64,000 nt of DNA from Altererythrobacter lutimaris (GCF_013371495.1 NZ_JABWTA010000001.1:1906001-1970000); one strand, 5' to 3'; counted from the stretch's first letter, positions 43,733-52,415 are shown. Notes: generated from the letters alone by a model not told the origin. Translations and numbers: made by a program.

Positions 43733-44959
43733 ATGACTGACCAGGATCTCATGACAGAGAAGGGCGATCTCTTCTCCAAGTTCGATGATCTCATCCAGAT
43801 GCGCGAAGGTCTGCTGGCGAGCGGGGTTGAAGATCCTTTCAATCTCGTGATGGAGAAAGTGCTTTCGCCTACGCGGGCGATTTGCAACGGGCGCGACACC
43901 ATCCTGCTTGGTACATATAACTATATGGGCATGACGTTCGATCCGGATGTGATCGATGCGGGCAAGCAAGCGCTCGCTGATTACGGTTCGGGCACGACCG
44001 GAAGCCGCGTTCTAAATGGCACTTATCAGGGCCATAAGGAATGCGAGGACGCTCTGAAAGAGTTCTACGCCATGGACCACGCAATGGTGTTCTCGACCGG
44101 TTATCAGGCCAATCTCGGGATCATTGCGACCATCGCTGGCAAAGGCGATTACATCGTGCTCGACATCGACAGCCACGCATCAATCTATGATGGCTGCGCA
44201 ATGGGCAAAGCCGAGATCGTGCCGTTTAAGCACAATGACATCGAAGCGATGGAGAAGCGCTTGCGGCGCATTCCGGAAGAGGCTGGCAAGCTCGTGGTTC
44301 TTGAAGGCGTCTATTCGATGTTGGGGGACGTTGCGCCGCTCAAAGAGATGGTCGCAATCGCGAAGAAATACGGGGCGATGGTCCTCGTCGACGAAGCGCA
44401 CTCGATGGGCTTTATCGGTGAAAATGGCCGCGGCGTTTGCGAGGAAGCCGGCATTATTGATGATGTCGATTTCATCATCGGGACATTCTCGAAAAGCGTT
44501 GGGACAGTCGGCGGTTTTTGCGTCTCGAACCACCCGAAGTTTGAAGTCCTAAGGCTGGTATGCCGTCCTTATGTGTTCACTGCGAGCTTGCCGCCTAGCG
44601 TGGTAGCGACTGCGGCGACTTCTATCCGCAAGCTGATGCATGGCTCTAACAAGCGCGCGCACCTTTGGGAAAACTCTAAACGCTTGCACAAAGGGCTGAC
44701 GGAGCTTGGTTTTGAGCTAGGGACGGACGAGCCTCAAAGCGCAATCGTAGCGGTCATCATGCCGGACCTGGAGCGAGGCGCTGCAATGTGGGAAGCGCTC
44801 TTAAAAGAAGGGCTTTATGTCAATCTCGCGCGACCGCCAGCGACACCGGCCAACATGACATTGCTGCGCTGTTCGCTTTGCGCAGAACACAGCGCAGAAG
44901 AGGTTGAAACCATTCTTGGAATGTTCGAGCGCGCGGGCAATGCGATAGGTATCATTTGA
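43733..44959 (+). CDS. spt: Serine palmitoyltransferase
   Basis: Condenses serine with an acyl thioester to 3-ketosphinganine, the first step of sphingolipid synthesis, using PLP. The 408-residue protein is an alpha-oxoamine synthase: SGTTGSRVLNGTYQGHKECEDAL near residue 85-107, VDEAHSMGFIGENGRG (PLP-binding Asp) near 220-235, and the Schiff-base Lys in IGTFSKSVGTVGG near 250. It is the soluble bacterial homodimer type as in Sphingomonas. The order acp-spt and the following hydroxylase support the lipid role. Confidence 0.92.
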   Translation: MTDQDLMTEKGDLFSKFDDLIQMREGLLASGVEDPFNLVMEKVLSPTRAICNGRDTILLGTYNYMGMTFDPDVIDAGKQALADYGSGTTGSRVLNGTYQGHKECEDALKEFYAMDHAMVFSTGYQANLGIIATIAGKGDYIVLDIDSHASIYDGCAMGKAEIVPFKHNDIEAMEKRLRRIPEEAGKLVVLEGVYSMLGDVAPLKEMVAIAKKYGAMVLVDEAHSMGFIGENGRGVCEEAGIIDDVDFIIGTFSKSVGTVGGFCVSNHPKFEVLRLVCRPYVFTASLPPSVVATAATSIRKLMHGSNKRAHLWENSKRLHKGLTELGFELGTDEPQSAIVAVIMPDLERGAAMWEALLKEGLYVNLARPPATPANMTLLRCSLCAEHSAEEVETILGMFERAGNAIGII

Positions 44960-44964
44960 CACAA

Positions 44965-45000
44965 AATGGGCGGCCGAGGCACGAAGCCTCGGCCGCCCGT
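44965..45000. terminator. Bidirectional terminator between spt and the hydroxylase gene
   Basis: A perfect 13-bp stem (44968-44980 with 44986-44998) with a 5-base ACGAA loop lies between two convergent genes. TTTT follows on the minus side (ATTTTGTG); the plus side lacks a T run, so it works best for the leftward transcript. Confidence 0.75.
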
Positions 45001-45035
45001 CCTGCATGTCCCCCGACTGCAGTTGTAAGGCAAAG

Positions 45036-45875
45036 TTAAGCCCTTGCCTCCTCTCCAACTGATTGATCCGTCTGTGTTTTATTCTCTGGGAATACCGGCC
45101 ACATGAGCTGCTGGCCGAGCGTAGCGGGTGCCAGGTTCTCAACGCCATAGCTTTCCGGATATCTGCGCGTGATCTTCGCTGTACCGAACAGAACATCCCA
45201 GAAAAACAGCAGGTTGCCGTAGTTCCCTTTGTAGTTGACGGCTGGATCATCGGCATGGCGACCATGATGCGCGTGATGCGTTGCCGGGGTCGAAATTGTC
45301 CGCTCAATCAACCACATAACAGGGGAGAGCCATTTGATGCGGTAAAGCGGCTTGTCCCAGGCGACGTCCGAATGCGCGCCGGTAATAACCGCAAGCTTTA
45401 CAACGATATAGCCAGCATAGACCCACCCCAGACCAAGGTAGATAAGCACGCCAGACAGCCAGATGCCCGGCATCATCGCATAGTAAAACAGGTTATTCCG
45501 GTAGACCAGCCGCACGCTCATATATTGCGCGTTGTGATGCGCGCGGTGCAGATTGTAGAGCCATGAGAATGTGTGGCTCGCGCGGTGCCACCAATATTGC
45601 ATCATATCATCGAGAATGAGGAACAGCGCGATCGCGGCAAAGACATTGATTTCGGAAAGCGCGCCTTCCCATTGCGGCGCGATCCAACCCGCCAAAGCAG
45701 CCGACGAGAACAGGATTGTCGGCTGTGTAAAGCCCAGCAACACAAACATACTGACCGCTTCGACAATGCCATCATCGCGCGTCTGCTCGGCTTTCGAAAA
45801 CAAATTGGAGCGCAAGAGCTCCAGAAACGCGAAGCTGAGGAAGATCGCGAGAATCGCTAGGGTTGAACCGGGCAT
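45036..45875 (-). CDS. Sterol desaturase / fatty acid hydroxylase family protein
   Basis: A 279-residue membrane di-iron enzyme with about four helices. The three His clusters are WHRASHTF (near residue 100), HRAHHNAQ (near 115) and HHAHHGRHADD (near 205). This family hydroxylates or desaturates lipids. Next to acp-spt it may hydroxylate the sphingoid base or fatty acid, but that is inference. The ATG at 45875 follows AAGGAGAGG. It is divergent from the Crp-like regulator with 49 bases between, so the two may share control. Confidence 0.88.
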   Translation of the reverse strand: MPGSTLAILAIFLSFAFLELLRSNLFSKAEQTRDDGIVEAVSMFVLLGFTQPTILFSSAALAGWIAPQWEGALSEINVFAAIALFLILDDMMQYWWHRASHTFSWLYNLHRAHHNAQYMSVRLVYRNNLFYYAMMPGIWLSGVLIYLGLGWVYAGYIVVKLAVITGAHSDVAWDKPLYRIKWLSPVMWLIERTISTPATHHAHHGRHADDPAVNYKGNYGNLLFFWDVLFGTAKITRRYPESYGVENLAPATLGQQLMWPVFPENKTQTDQSVGEEARA

Positions 45876-45924
45876 GTGACCTCTCCTTGTCGCAAACCGA
45901 TATAACTGATAGCTCGCACACAGA

Positions 45925-46608
45925 ATGTCAGATATTTTACAATTTGATCCGCGCTCGCTTAGCGCGCCCATGCTGTTCTCTGTGCTTGAGCCAGACCATC
46001 AGGCTTCGCTGCTGACAAACGCGCCCAAGCGGCAGTTCGCGGAAGGTGCGATCATCCAGAACAGAGGGGAGAAAGCGCAAGGCTTCTATCTGATCGAAAC
46101 CGGCTCTGTTGCCATCGGCCAATTCCTCATGAGCGGAGATTTTCGCGGGGTTGCGCTGCTAGGCGCTGGAGATTCCTGGGGTGAGCTCGCCATGCTGACT
46201 GAGCGGCCAAGGGTCGTGGATGCGATTGCCAGAACGGATTGTACAGTACGGTTCATCGGTGAAAGCGACTTCGACGCCCTGGTCGCGCGCGAACCGGCGA
46301 TCATGCGAAAACTGCTGGTGGCGCTGTCAGCGCAGCTGCAGGAATTGCTCAATGTGATGAGCGGCATCAGGCGCGGTTCCGCGATGCCGCGCGTTGCCGC
46401 CATGCTCAACACACTGGCTCGCAACATGACTTTGCCTGCGCAGATTTCTATCACGCAGCAGGAGCTGGCAGAGTTCCTCGGCCTGACCAGAGCCACAGTC
46501 AATGCGGCCTTGAACGCGCTTTCCGAGGCTGGCGCAATCACGAGAGGCTATGGCGCGATTACCGTTGTATCGCGAGTAAGTCTCGAAGAAGAAATGCTAC
46601 AGGATTAG
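45925..46608 (+). CDS. Crp/Fnr-family transcriptional regulator without Fe-S cysteines
   Basis: A 227-residue protein with an N-terminal cyclic-nucleotide-type beta barrel (EGAIIQNRGEKAQGFYLIETGSVAIG; GDSWGELAMLTERPRVVDAIARTDC) and a C-terminal winged helix (ISITQQELAEFLGLTRATVNAALNALSEAGAI). It has no N-terminal cysteine cluster, so it cannot be an oxygen-sensing FNR; the cAMP-binding Arg-Ser pair is also not obvious. The recognition helix LTRATVNAAL differs from both CRP and FNR, so its sites cannot be predicted. Divergent from the hydroxylase gene. Confidence 0.88.
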   Translation: MSDILQFDPRSLSAPMLFSVLEPDHQASLLTNAPKRQFAEGAIIQNRGEKAQGFYLIETGSVAIGQFLMSGDFRGVALLGAGDSWGELAMLTERPRVVDAIARTDCTVRFIGESDFDALVAREPAIMRKLLVALSAQLQELLNVMSGIRRGSAMPRVAAMLNTLARNMTLPAQISITQQELAEFLGLTRATVNAALNALSEAGAITRGYGAITVVSRVSLEEEMLQD

Positions 46609-46613
46609 CCGGC

Positions 46614-47261
46614 TCAGGCTGGTGAGATCTCAGTCACCTGATCGCATTTGTGCGGCTCACCATCATCGCTTCCGCCAAGCTGTGTGATCGCTACAAAGCC
46701 AGCGACGACCAGCACGACAAAGATCGTTGTGACAGTGCCGAGATATTTGTCGATGATGCGCTTGATCGGCGCACCAAAAACCTGAAACAGAATGCCGACG
46801 ACCATGAATATGAGCGCGCGTCCGGCAAGGGCCGCGAGCGTGAACGTCACAATGTTCATCTCGATGAAGCCCGCTGTGATCGTCATCAGCTTGAACGGGA
46901 TCGGCGTTCCGGCAGCAAGGAACACCGCTGCCGCGCCTTGCTCGCGAATATAGCATGCTGCGACCGGGAAACTTTCCGACAGGCCCAGCACACCGAGCAT
47001 CCATTCGCCGACGGTCTCATATAGGAAATAGCCAATGGTATAGCCGAACAGCCCGCCCAGCACCGAGGCTATTGTCGCTATCGCGGCAAAGCGGATCGCT
47101 TTCTTTGGCTCTGCCAGACACATCAGGCCAAGCAGTGGATGCGGCGGGATCGGAAAGAAGCTCGACTCGATAAAGCAGAAGAATGCCAGCCACCCTTGCG
47201 CATGCGGGTGAGCAGCTTTGTCCATCGTCCAGTCGTAAAGACCGCGGATCAATCGCATCAT
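46614..47261 (-). CDS. VTT-domain (DedA/YqaA-like) membrane protein
   Basis: A 215-residue protein of the VTT/SNARE-associated superfamily, YqaA type. The signature FIESSFFPIPPHPLLG is near residue 30-45, GGLFGYTIGYFLYETVGE near 70 and the second half ends KLMTITAGFIEMNIVTFTLAALAGRALIF. About five membrane segments. Members affect envelope integrity and undecaprenyl phosphate or phospholipid flipping. It is convergent with the Crp-like gene, with five bases between. Confidence 0.87.
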   Translation of the reverse strand: MMRLIRGLYDWTMDKAAHPHAQGWLAFFCFIESSFFPIPPHPLLGLMCLAEPKKAIRFAAIATIASVLGGLFGYTIGYFLYETVGEWMLGVLGLSESFPVAACYIREQGAAAVFLAAGTPIPFKLMTITAGFIEMNIVTFTLAALAGRALIFMVVGILFQVFGAPIKRIIDKYLGTVTTIFVVLVVAGFVAITQLGGSDDGEPHKCDQVTEISPA

Positions 47262-47353
47262 GGAAGGGAAGTATCCTTGCTGGTTTTGCGCGATTTACGG
47301 CAGGCCTCGCTAGCGCGCAACAGTGCGTTTGTAACCTATTTGGCACTTTTTGA

Positions 47354-47382
47354 TTGACATCGTCACACTCTTTGGGTACAAA
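47354..47382 (+). promoter_or_regulatory. Sigma-70-type promoter in front of the terminase remnant
   Basis: TTGACA (47354-47359) and TACAAA (47377-47382) are separated by 17 bases, an almost ideal sigma-70 arrangement. It lies 84 bases before the chosen terminase small subunit start. A GATTC (GANTC) site follows near 47404. Confidence 0.55.
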
Positions 47383-47465
47383 ACAAGAACATCGCGATAG
47401 TGTGATTCGCTCAACCGGTGGCGCTCCAGCAGCGCTGCTGCCTCCCCCGCAGCATGGAATTCCGT

Positions 47466-47924
47466 ATGACAGACACGCCGAAACAGAAAGTTTCGGGCGC
47501 CAATAAAGGGCGCTCGATCAATACACGCTGGCGCGACAACTTTATTCAAGAGCTCGCCCGCACCTCAAACGTCACGAAGTCTGCCAAAGCCGTCAACCAA
47601 ACTACCAGTACCGTCTACCGGCTGCGCAGCAGTGATCCGGCTTTCGCGCAGAAGTGGCTGAACGCTTTGTGGGAAGGCTATGTCCATCTCGAAATGGAAG
47701 TGCTGCGCCGCCTTCGCGAAGGCGACCTCAAGACCGAAGATGGCGACAAGTACGATTTCGCCAATGCCATTCGTTTGCTGAGCGCGCACCGCGATAATGC
47801 CGCTGAAGCACAAGCGGCCAGACACAATGTGAGTGCGGCGGAGGTGCGCGCATCAATCGACAGGAAAGTGGAACAGATCCGCTCGCAAGTGCTGGCAGAG
47901 AAACAATCGCGTGCCGTCAACTAA
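47466..47924 (+). CDS. GTA/phage terminase small subunit
   Basis: A 152-residue protein with an N-terminal DNA-binding helix-turn-helix (LARTSNVTKSAKAVNQTTSTVYRLRSSDPAFAQKWLNAL) and a helical C terminus. This is the layout of the small terminase found just before the large subunit in sphingomonad gene transfer agent clusters; it recognises DNA for packaging. The frame appears intact. The next gene (large subunit) overlaps its stop by 14 bases. Start uncertain between 47454 and 47466. With the large subunit truncated, it can no longer support packaging. Confidence 0.7.
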   Translation: MTDTPKQKVSGANKGRSINTRWRDNFIQELARTSNVTKSAKAVNQTTSTVYRLRSSDPAFAQKWLNALWEGYVHLEMEVLRRLREGDLKTEDGDKYDFANAIRLLSAHRDNAAEAQAARHNVSAAEVRASIDRKVEQIRSQVLAEKQSRAVN

Positions 47925-48362
47925 GCTTGCGTGGCTCGCTGACACGACGCCTGAGCAACGCCGCAAACTGGTCAAGGTTCTTACACCCCGAGAACTCGGC
48001 GAGTTTATGACATATTGGGAGCACTGGGCGCGCAAAGAACAATTGCCGCCCGAGGGCGATTGGCGGACCTGGCTCATGCTCGCCGGACGCGGCTTCGGCA
48101 AGACACGTGCGGGTGCGGAATGGACGCGCATGATCGCAGAAAGCGATCCAAAGGCGCGCATCGCACTGATCTCGTCATCAATCGGTGAAGCGCGCAGTGT
48201 GATGGTCGAAGGCGAAAGCGGGATCCTCGCTTGCAGTCCCTTGGACAGAGTGCCGAGATTTGAACCGTCACGTCGAAGGCTGATTTTTGCCAATGGTGCG
48301 CAAGCGCAGTTGTTCTCTGCCGCAGAGCCTGAGAGCCTGCGCGGTCCGCAACACAGCCATGC
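47911..48362 (+). pseudogene. Truncated GTA terminase large subunit (N-terminal ~150 codons)
   Basis: Starts with GTG inside the small subunit's end and reads LAWLADTTPEQRRKLVKVL, then the Walker A motif LMLAGRGFGKTRAGAEW (near residue 68-84), SVMVEGESGILACSP and SAAEPESLRGPQHSHA. In intact GTA terminases LRGPQ...HA is followed by WxDE, the Walker B Asp-Glu; here the frame continues with unrelated RTEPERILRE. The motor's catalytic carboxylates and nuclease domain are missing. The frame runs open to 48795 but that part is read out of frame from DUF2793 DNA. A dead gene by a deletion. Confidence 0.85.
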
Positions 48363-48763
48363 TTCCAGGACAGAGCCAGAAAGAATTCTTCGTGAACGAA
48401 GCGCTCGGCATACTGGATGGCCTCTGGCAGGTCTCAGTCGAAGGAACAGTGGCAACCCCGCCGTCCGAACCGACTGTTGGCGAGTGCTGGATTGTGGCCT
48501 CAGCCGCAACCGGAGAGTGGATCGGGGAAGACAGCAAACTCGCACTGTGGAGCGAGAGCGGCTGGAGCTTCATATCGCCCGTTCAGGGGATGTTTGTTTT
48601 CGACAAGTCGTCCTCACAGTTTCGGCGATACGACAATGGCTGGAATGCCGCCGATCCGGCAAGCGCTCCGCAAGGTGGAAGTGTCATAGATGTGGAGGCA
48701 CGCGCTGCAATTGGGGAGCTTGTCGCAGCTCTGCGCACATTCGGCGTATTCCCACCTTCTTAG
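48359..48763 (+). pseudogene. DUF2793 domain remnant fused downstream of the terminase fragment
   Basis: From ATG 48359 the second frame reads LPGQSQKEFFVNEALGILDGL, VGECWIVASAATGEWIGEDSKLALWSESGWSFISPVQGMFVF, a typical DUF2793 domain. Such proteins lie at the far (tail) end of alphaproteobacterial GTA clusters. Their normal N-terminal lead is absent here. It is a different frame from the terminase, so it might only be made by reinitiation at 48359; no ribosome site is visible. Interpreted as the other edge of the internal deletion. Confidence 0.78.
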
Positions 48764-48951
48764 AGGTGAAAACCACCGATTCTGCAGTATGTTAACCTTT
48801 GGTCGCCATATCCGCCTGACTTGAGCAGGAGCCGCGACATAATAGCGACTTTATTGCAACAGTGGGTAGGCATTGTCCGCTTGCCACGTAACAAGGTAAA
48901 AGTTAAAGAGCATCAGTGGCTTCAAACCGCGTTTAATAAGGGGAATACATA

Positions 48952-50022
48952 ATGCGCAAACTCGTCATAGGAATGGCGATTGCATCAACGGCGCTTACAA
49001 CGCCAGCGCTTGCCCGCGAAGACCAATGGTATGTTGGTGTCGACGGCGGCGTGATGATCGTCGAGGATGCAGATTGGGACATCGGTGGCAACAACGATGT
49101 TGCTACGACCGATTACGACACAGGCTTCGATTTCGGCGGTGTTGTAGGCTACGACTTCGGTGCTTTCCGTCTTGAGACGGAAGCAAGCTATCGTACGTCC
49201 GACCTCAACGACATCACATTGGGACCTGACCAGTTCAATGCAGAAGGCGGCGTTGACGCGCTCAGCTTTATGCTGAACGGTCTGTTCGACTTCGGTCCCG
49301 ACGATGGCCTGCAAGGTTTCGCTGGTGGTGGTGTTGGTATTGCCCGCACTTCACTTGATCTTGTGAGCGATGTCGCAAGTTTCGACGATTCCGACACAGG
49401 TTTCGCATGGCAGCTTCTCGCTGGTATTCGCGCTCCGCTGACAAAGCATTGGGATGCTGGCCTCAAGTATCGTTATTTCAACGCACCGAATATCGGCATC
49501 ATCGATTCTACGGGCGCAAATTTTGATACTGACGTGTCAACGCACTCTCTGATGGCGTCGATCGTGTACAACTTCGGCGGCGAAACGGTTCCACCACCGC
49601 CTCCTCCACCGCCTCCACCGCCACCACCACCGCCACCACCTCCACCGCCTCCTCCACCGCCGGCACCGGTCTGCAACACGGGTCCATACATCGTGTTCTT
49701 TGATTGGGATCAGTCGGACATCACAGCTGAAGCTGCGACGATCCTCGACAATGCAGTTACGGCTTATGCCGATTGCGGTACGGCTAGTGTGATGCTGGCA
49801 GGCCATGCTGACCGTTCTGGTAGCGTGACCTACAACATGGGCCTCGCGGAGCGTCGTAACGACTCAGTCCAGGCATATCTGGCTGGTCGCGGTGTTCCAG
49901 AAGATCGCATCTCGAGCGAAGCTTTCGGTGAATCGCAGCCCCGCGTGCCAACCGCGGATGGTGTTCGCGAACTGCAGAACCGCCGAGTCGAGATTTCTTA
50001 CGGTCCGGGTTCGGGCATGTAA
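48952..50022 (+). CDS. OmpA-family outer membrane protein with 24-proline linker
   Basis: A 356-residue protein with a signal peptide (cut after ALA, residue ~21), an N-terminal eight-stranded beta barrel (about 24-210, ending with an aromatic VYNFGG strand), a linker of 24 consecutive prolines (214-237) and a C-terminal OmpA domain that binds peptidoglycan (FFDWDQSDITAEAATILDNAV; GHADRSGSVTYNMGLAERRNDSVQAYL; NRRVEIS). AAGGGGAATACATA precedes the start. Its 188-base upstream gap to the terminase remnant must hold its promoter. Followed by a strong terminator. Confidence 0.93.
   Translation: MRKLVIGMAIASTALTTPALAREDQWYVGVDGGVMIVEDADWDIGGNNDVATTDYDTGFDFGGVVGYDFGAFRLETEASYRTSDLNDITLGPDQFNAEGGVDALSFMLNGLFDFGPDDGLQGFAGGGVGIARTSLDLVSDVASFDDSDTGFAWQLLAGIRAPLTKHWDAGLKYRYFNAPNIGIIDSTGANFDTDVSTHSLMASIVYNFGGETVPPPPPPPPPPPPPPPPPPPPPPPPAPVCNTGPYIVFFDWDQSDITAEAATILDNAVTAYADCGTASVMLAGHADRSGSVTYNMGLAERRNDSVQAYLAGRGVPEDRISSEAFGESQPRVPTADGVRELQNRRVEISYGPGSGM
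49591..49662 (+). repeat. CCN trinucleotide tract encoding 24 prolines
   Basis: Seventy-two bases of CCA, CCG and CCT codons without a single CCC. The five-codon block CCG CCT CCT CCA CCG occurs twice (codons 3-7 and 19-23 of the tract), suggesting growth by unequal duplication. Polyproline stalls ribosomes unless EF-P helps, and such tracts vary in length by slippage. Confidence 0.85.
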
Positions 50023-50048
50023 GGATCGCGACTAAGCGATAGCAATTT

Positions 50049-50076
50049 AAGGGGCCGGTTTTCCGGCCCCTTTTTT
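50049..50076 (+). terminator. Intrinsic terminator of the OmpA gene
   Basis: A 10-bp stem (50049-50058 with 50063-50072) with a TTTT loop runs into TTTTTT. It begins 27 bases past the OmpA stop. Confidence 0.92.
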
Positions 50077-50140
50077 GTGTCTGGTAAACGAGGAGCTGCC
50101 CGCTAGAAGGTGAGAATCCGCTGATTCAGGAGAACACCTC

Positions 50141-50701
50141 GTGCGTGCATATTCATTCGCTACAATTAGCCTAATCGTTGTGCTTGGCGCATGCGGCACT
50201 GCTGATCCGGATGGCGCTACCACCGCGGACGACACAGTGACCGGGACCGGGATTGTCGGGACCGCGGCATTGAGTGACGGGGCAGGAAACCCGGTGGGCA
50301 ACGTCACCCTTTCCGAAGAAAACGGACAGCTACTCCTGAAGTTTGAGGGCCAGGACTTACCCTCAGGAACGAGCGGATTTCACTTGCACACGACTGGCCT
50401 ATGTGGAGCACCCGATTTCACTAGCGCTGGGGGACATTTGAACCCTGCGGACAAGGAGCACGGAGCAGACAATCCTGCAGGCAAGCATCTTGGCGACTTG
50501 CCAAACCTGATCATCAATGATGATGGTACCGCATCAGCAAGCCTGACTGTCTCTGAACGGAGCAAAGAAGCGTTGGCCGCCATCTTCGACGAGGATGGGA
50601 CAGCGGTCATGGTCCATGCGGATGCCGATGACTATGCGACGGACCCTACTGGGAACGCAGGGTCGAGGATTGCATGTGGAGTGATTCAGAAGGCCAGCTA
50701 A
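50141..50701 (+). CDS. sodC: Lipoprotein Cu/Zn superoxide dismutase
   Basis: Removes superoxide in the periplasm. The 186-residue protein starts with GTG after CAGGAGAACACCT and has a lipoprotein signal with lipobox LGAC (Cys ~19), so it is anchored to a membrane. Metal ligands are seen: GFHLHTTGLCGAPDFTSAGGHLNP (two Cu His, bridging and Zn His), and VMVHADADDY (last Cu His and Zn Asp region). The disulfide cysteines are in LCGAP and RIACGV. Length and layout match alphaproteobacterial SodC. Confidence 0.94.
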   Translation: MRAYSFATISLIVVLGACGTADPDGATTADDTVTGTGIVGTAALSDGAGNPVGNVTLSEENGQLLLKFEGQDLPSGTSGFHLHTTGLCGAPDFTSAGGHLNPADKEHGADNPAGKHLGDLPNLIINDDGTASASLTVSERSKEALAAIFDEDGTAVMVHADADDYATDPTGNAGSRIACGVIQKAS

Positions 50702-50754
50702 GCTAACACTTTCGTGGGAGCTTCATGTCTTGAAGAACTGCCAAGCCAGATTGT

Positions 50755-52389
50755 TCAGTCTGGCTCACCAGCGGCTTTTGCACGCTCGAGCACCGTCTCA
50801 TTTGCTTTCGGCACAAGTTTGATCGCGGCAACAAGCAGCGCTAGGCCGATGGGTGTGATCCACAGCGTTGACAGAACACCAATGCTCAAATCTCCATCGT
50901 TCTGAGCCGAAACATAGCCCGCGGTATACGGTCCCAGAGCCAGTCCAACCAAAGTCGTCGCCAAGAAGAACGTCGCTGTCGCGGTCCCGCGCATACGAGG
51001 CAGAACCAAGGCTTGGCTACTCGCGGCAGCAGCCCCCAGTGCAGAAGCGGCCAGCGCGCCGACGACCACATTGAGTATGATGAACAGTACGAAGCTGTCT
51101 GTCGTATATTGGACGATCGCGAAGGGGATGGGGCTCAATAGCCCGAAAAGTACTACCCAGATCCGGCCAGCCTGAGTTCGCTGGAAGAGTGCATCGGCCA
51201 TTCGCCCGCCAAGAATGACCCCAAGGAAACCGCCAGCTGCGCCGCCCCCGCCAAGCCAAAAACCGAGCTCAGCTTTCGATACATCGAATACTCGTTCTGC
51301 AAAAGGCGCTCCCCAATATGAGGCCGAGTAGGCCATAAATGCTACAGTACCGTACCCGAGAATGGTGCAGAGGAATGCTGGCGACCCCCAAGTTAAAGCA
51401 AAGGTGGGATAGTCACGAACCCGGAGAGAAGTTGCCCACGAGAATACCGCGTAATAGCCTATCGCGAGAAGAAACCATTGGTCGGTGATCATGGGCAAAT
51501 CGACCCCGATCACCGATCCAAGCGCGCTAACAATCACGCCCTCTCCGGACTGAAGCCAAACCGTAAGCATATGAGCTACAACAAATGCACCAAGAAAGAC
51601 TGCAATGTTGAGCAGCAGGCTTTTCGTTCCGCGCTCATTGGCGCCAAAAAAGGTGAAGCCGGGAATGATCGTGTAGAGTTCTCTCACGAAACCCCGGAAT
51701 GGTTTGGGATCTTCCGGAGTTTCCAAGCCGTCGATTGCTCCTCTGACCGGCTCGCGCAATGTGGCGACCCAAATTGCGAGCAATAGACCGGGCACACCGA
51801 CTGCGATAAAAGCTGCCTGCCAGCCCACAAGGCCTAGCCAAGGATCGCCGTCTGGAAACGCAGAATTCCATCGATCAACGATCACGCCGCCGATCGCGAG
51901 TGATACCCCACCACCGATGTAGAGGCCGGAGCTGTAAATCGCGAGCGCAGTCGCACGAAGCCGCGCAGGAAACCAGTCCGAAATCAAAGAGTAGGCTGAC
52001 GGGCTCGCCGTCGCCTCACCGACTCCCACGCCGATCCGCGCAACTGTGAGTGTCGCAGCATCCCTTGCAAAACCAGAGACTGCGGTCATGGCGGACCAAA
52101 GCGTCAGTCCCAAAGTCATCAAGCGCACGCGTTTCCAACTATCGGCCAGTTTCCCAAGCGGGATTCCGAAGAGCGCGTAGAAGATGGCGAATGCGGTCCC
52201 GTAGAGAAAGCCAAGATACGCATCATCAACGCCCAAATCGGCTTTGATGTCGTTCGCGAGGATTGAGAGGATTTGCCGGTCGATGAAGTTCAAGACATAG
52301 ACCAGAACCAAGACGCTGAGTGCGTACCAGCTGTAAGAGGGGACCGGAGCATCAGCATTGCTCTCAGCTTGCGGCTGGTTGTCACTCAT
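50755..52389 (-). CDS. MFS transporter
   Basis: A 544-residue major facilitator protein with about 12 helices. The first helix and loop motif (YVLNFIDRQILSILANDI; GIPLGKLADSWKRVR as motif A) place it near the sphingosine-1-phosphate/Spns-like and organic anion MFS groups abundant in sphingomonads. A large insertion of about 70 residues lies in the central loop after TLREPVRG. The substrate is unknown. The ATG at 52389 is preferred because AAGGGAGAG precedes it. queC lies upstream on the same strand. Confidence 0.9.
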   Translation of the reverse strand: MSDNQPQAESNADAPVPSYSWYALSVLVLVYVLNFIDRQILSILANDIKADLGVDDAYLGFLYGTAFAIFYALFGIPLGKLADSWKRVRLMTLGLTLWSAMTAVSGFARDAATLTVARIGVGVGEATASPSAYSLISDWFPARLRATALAIYSSGLYIGGGVSLAIGGVIVDRWNSAFPDGDPWLGLVGWQAAFIAVGVPGLLLAIWVATLREPVRGAIDGLETPEDPKPFRGFVRELYTIIPGFTFFGANERGTKSLLLNIAVFLGAFVVAHMLTVWLQSGEGVIVSALGSVIGVDLPMITDQWFLLAIGYYAVFSWATSLRVRDYPTFALTWGSPAFLCTILGYGTVAFMAYSASYWGAPFAERVFDVSKAELGFWLGGGGAAGGFLGVILGGRMADALFQRTQAGRIWVVLFGLLSPIPFAIVQYTTDSFVLFIILNVVVGALAASALGAAAASSQALVLPRMRGTATATFFLATTLVGLALGPYTAGYVSAQNDGDLSIGVLSTLWITPIGLALLVAAIKLVPKANETVLERAKAAGEPD

Positions 52390-52415
52390 ACTCTCTCCCT
52401 TGAATCTCATGCTTC

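Noticed and set aside
45925..46608. The Crp/Fnr-like regulator as the FNR that would bind the 62465 box
   Set aside because: It has a single cysteine and its recognition helix differs from FNR and FixK.
48363..48795. C-terminal part of the terminase frame as a genuine protein extension
   Set aside because: It is DUF2793 DNA read in the wrong frame, with no coding character.
49473..49691. A minus-strand frame of poly-glycine
   Set aside because: It is the reverse complement of the OmpA polyproline tract.
50744..50765. AGCCAGA/TCTGGCT inverted repeat as a terminator between sodC and the MFS gene
   Set aside because: No T run on either side, and it overlaps the MFS stop codon; kept only as a note.
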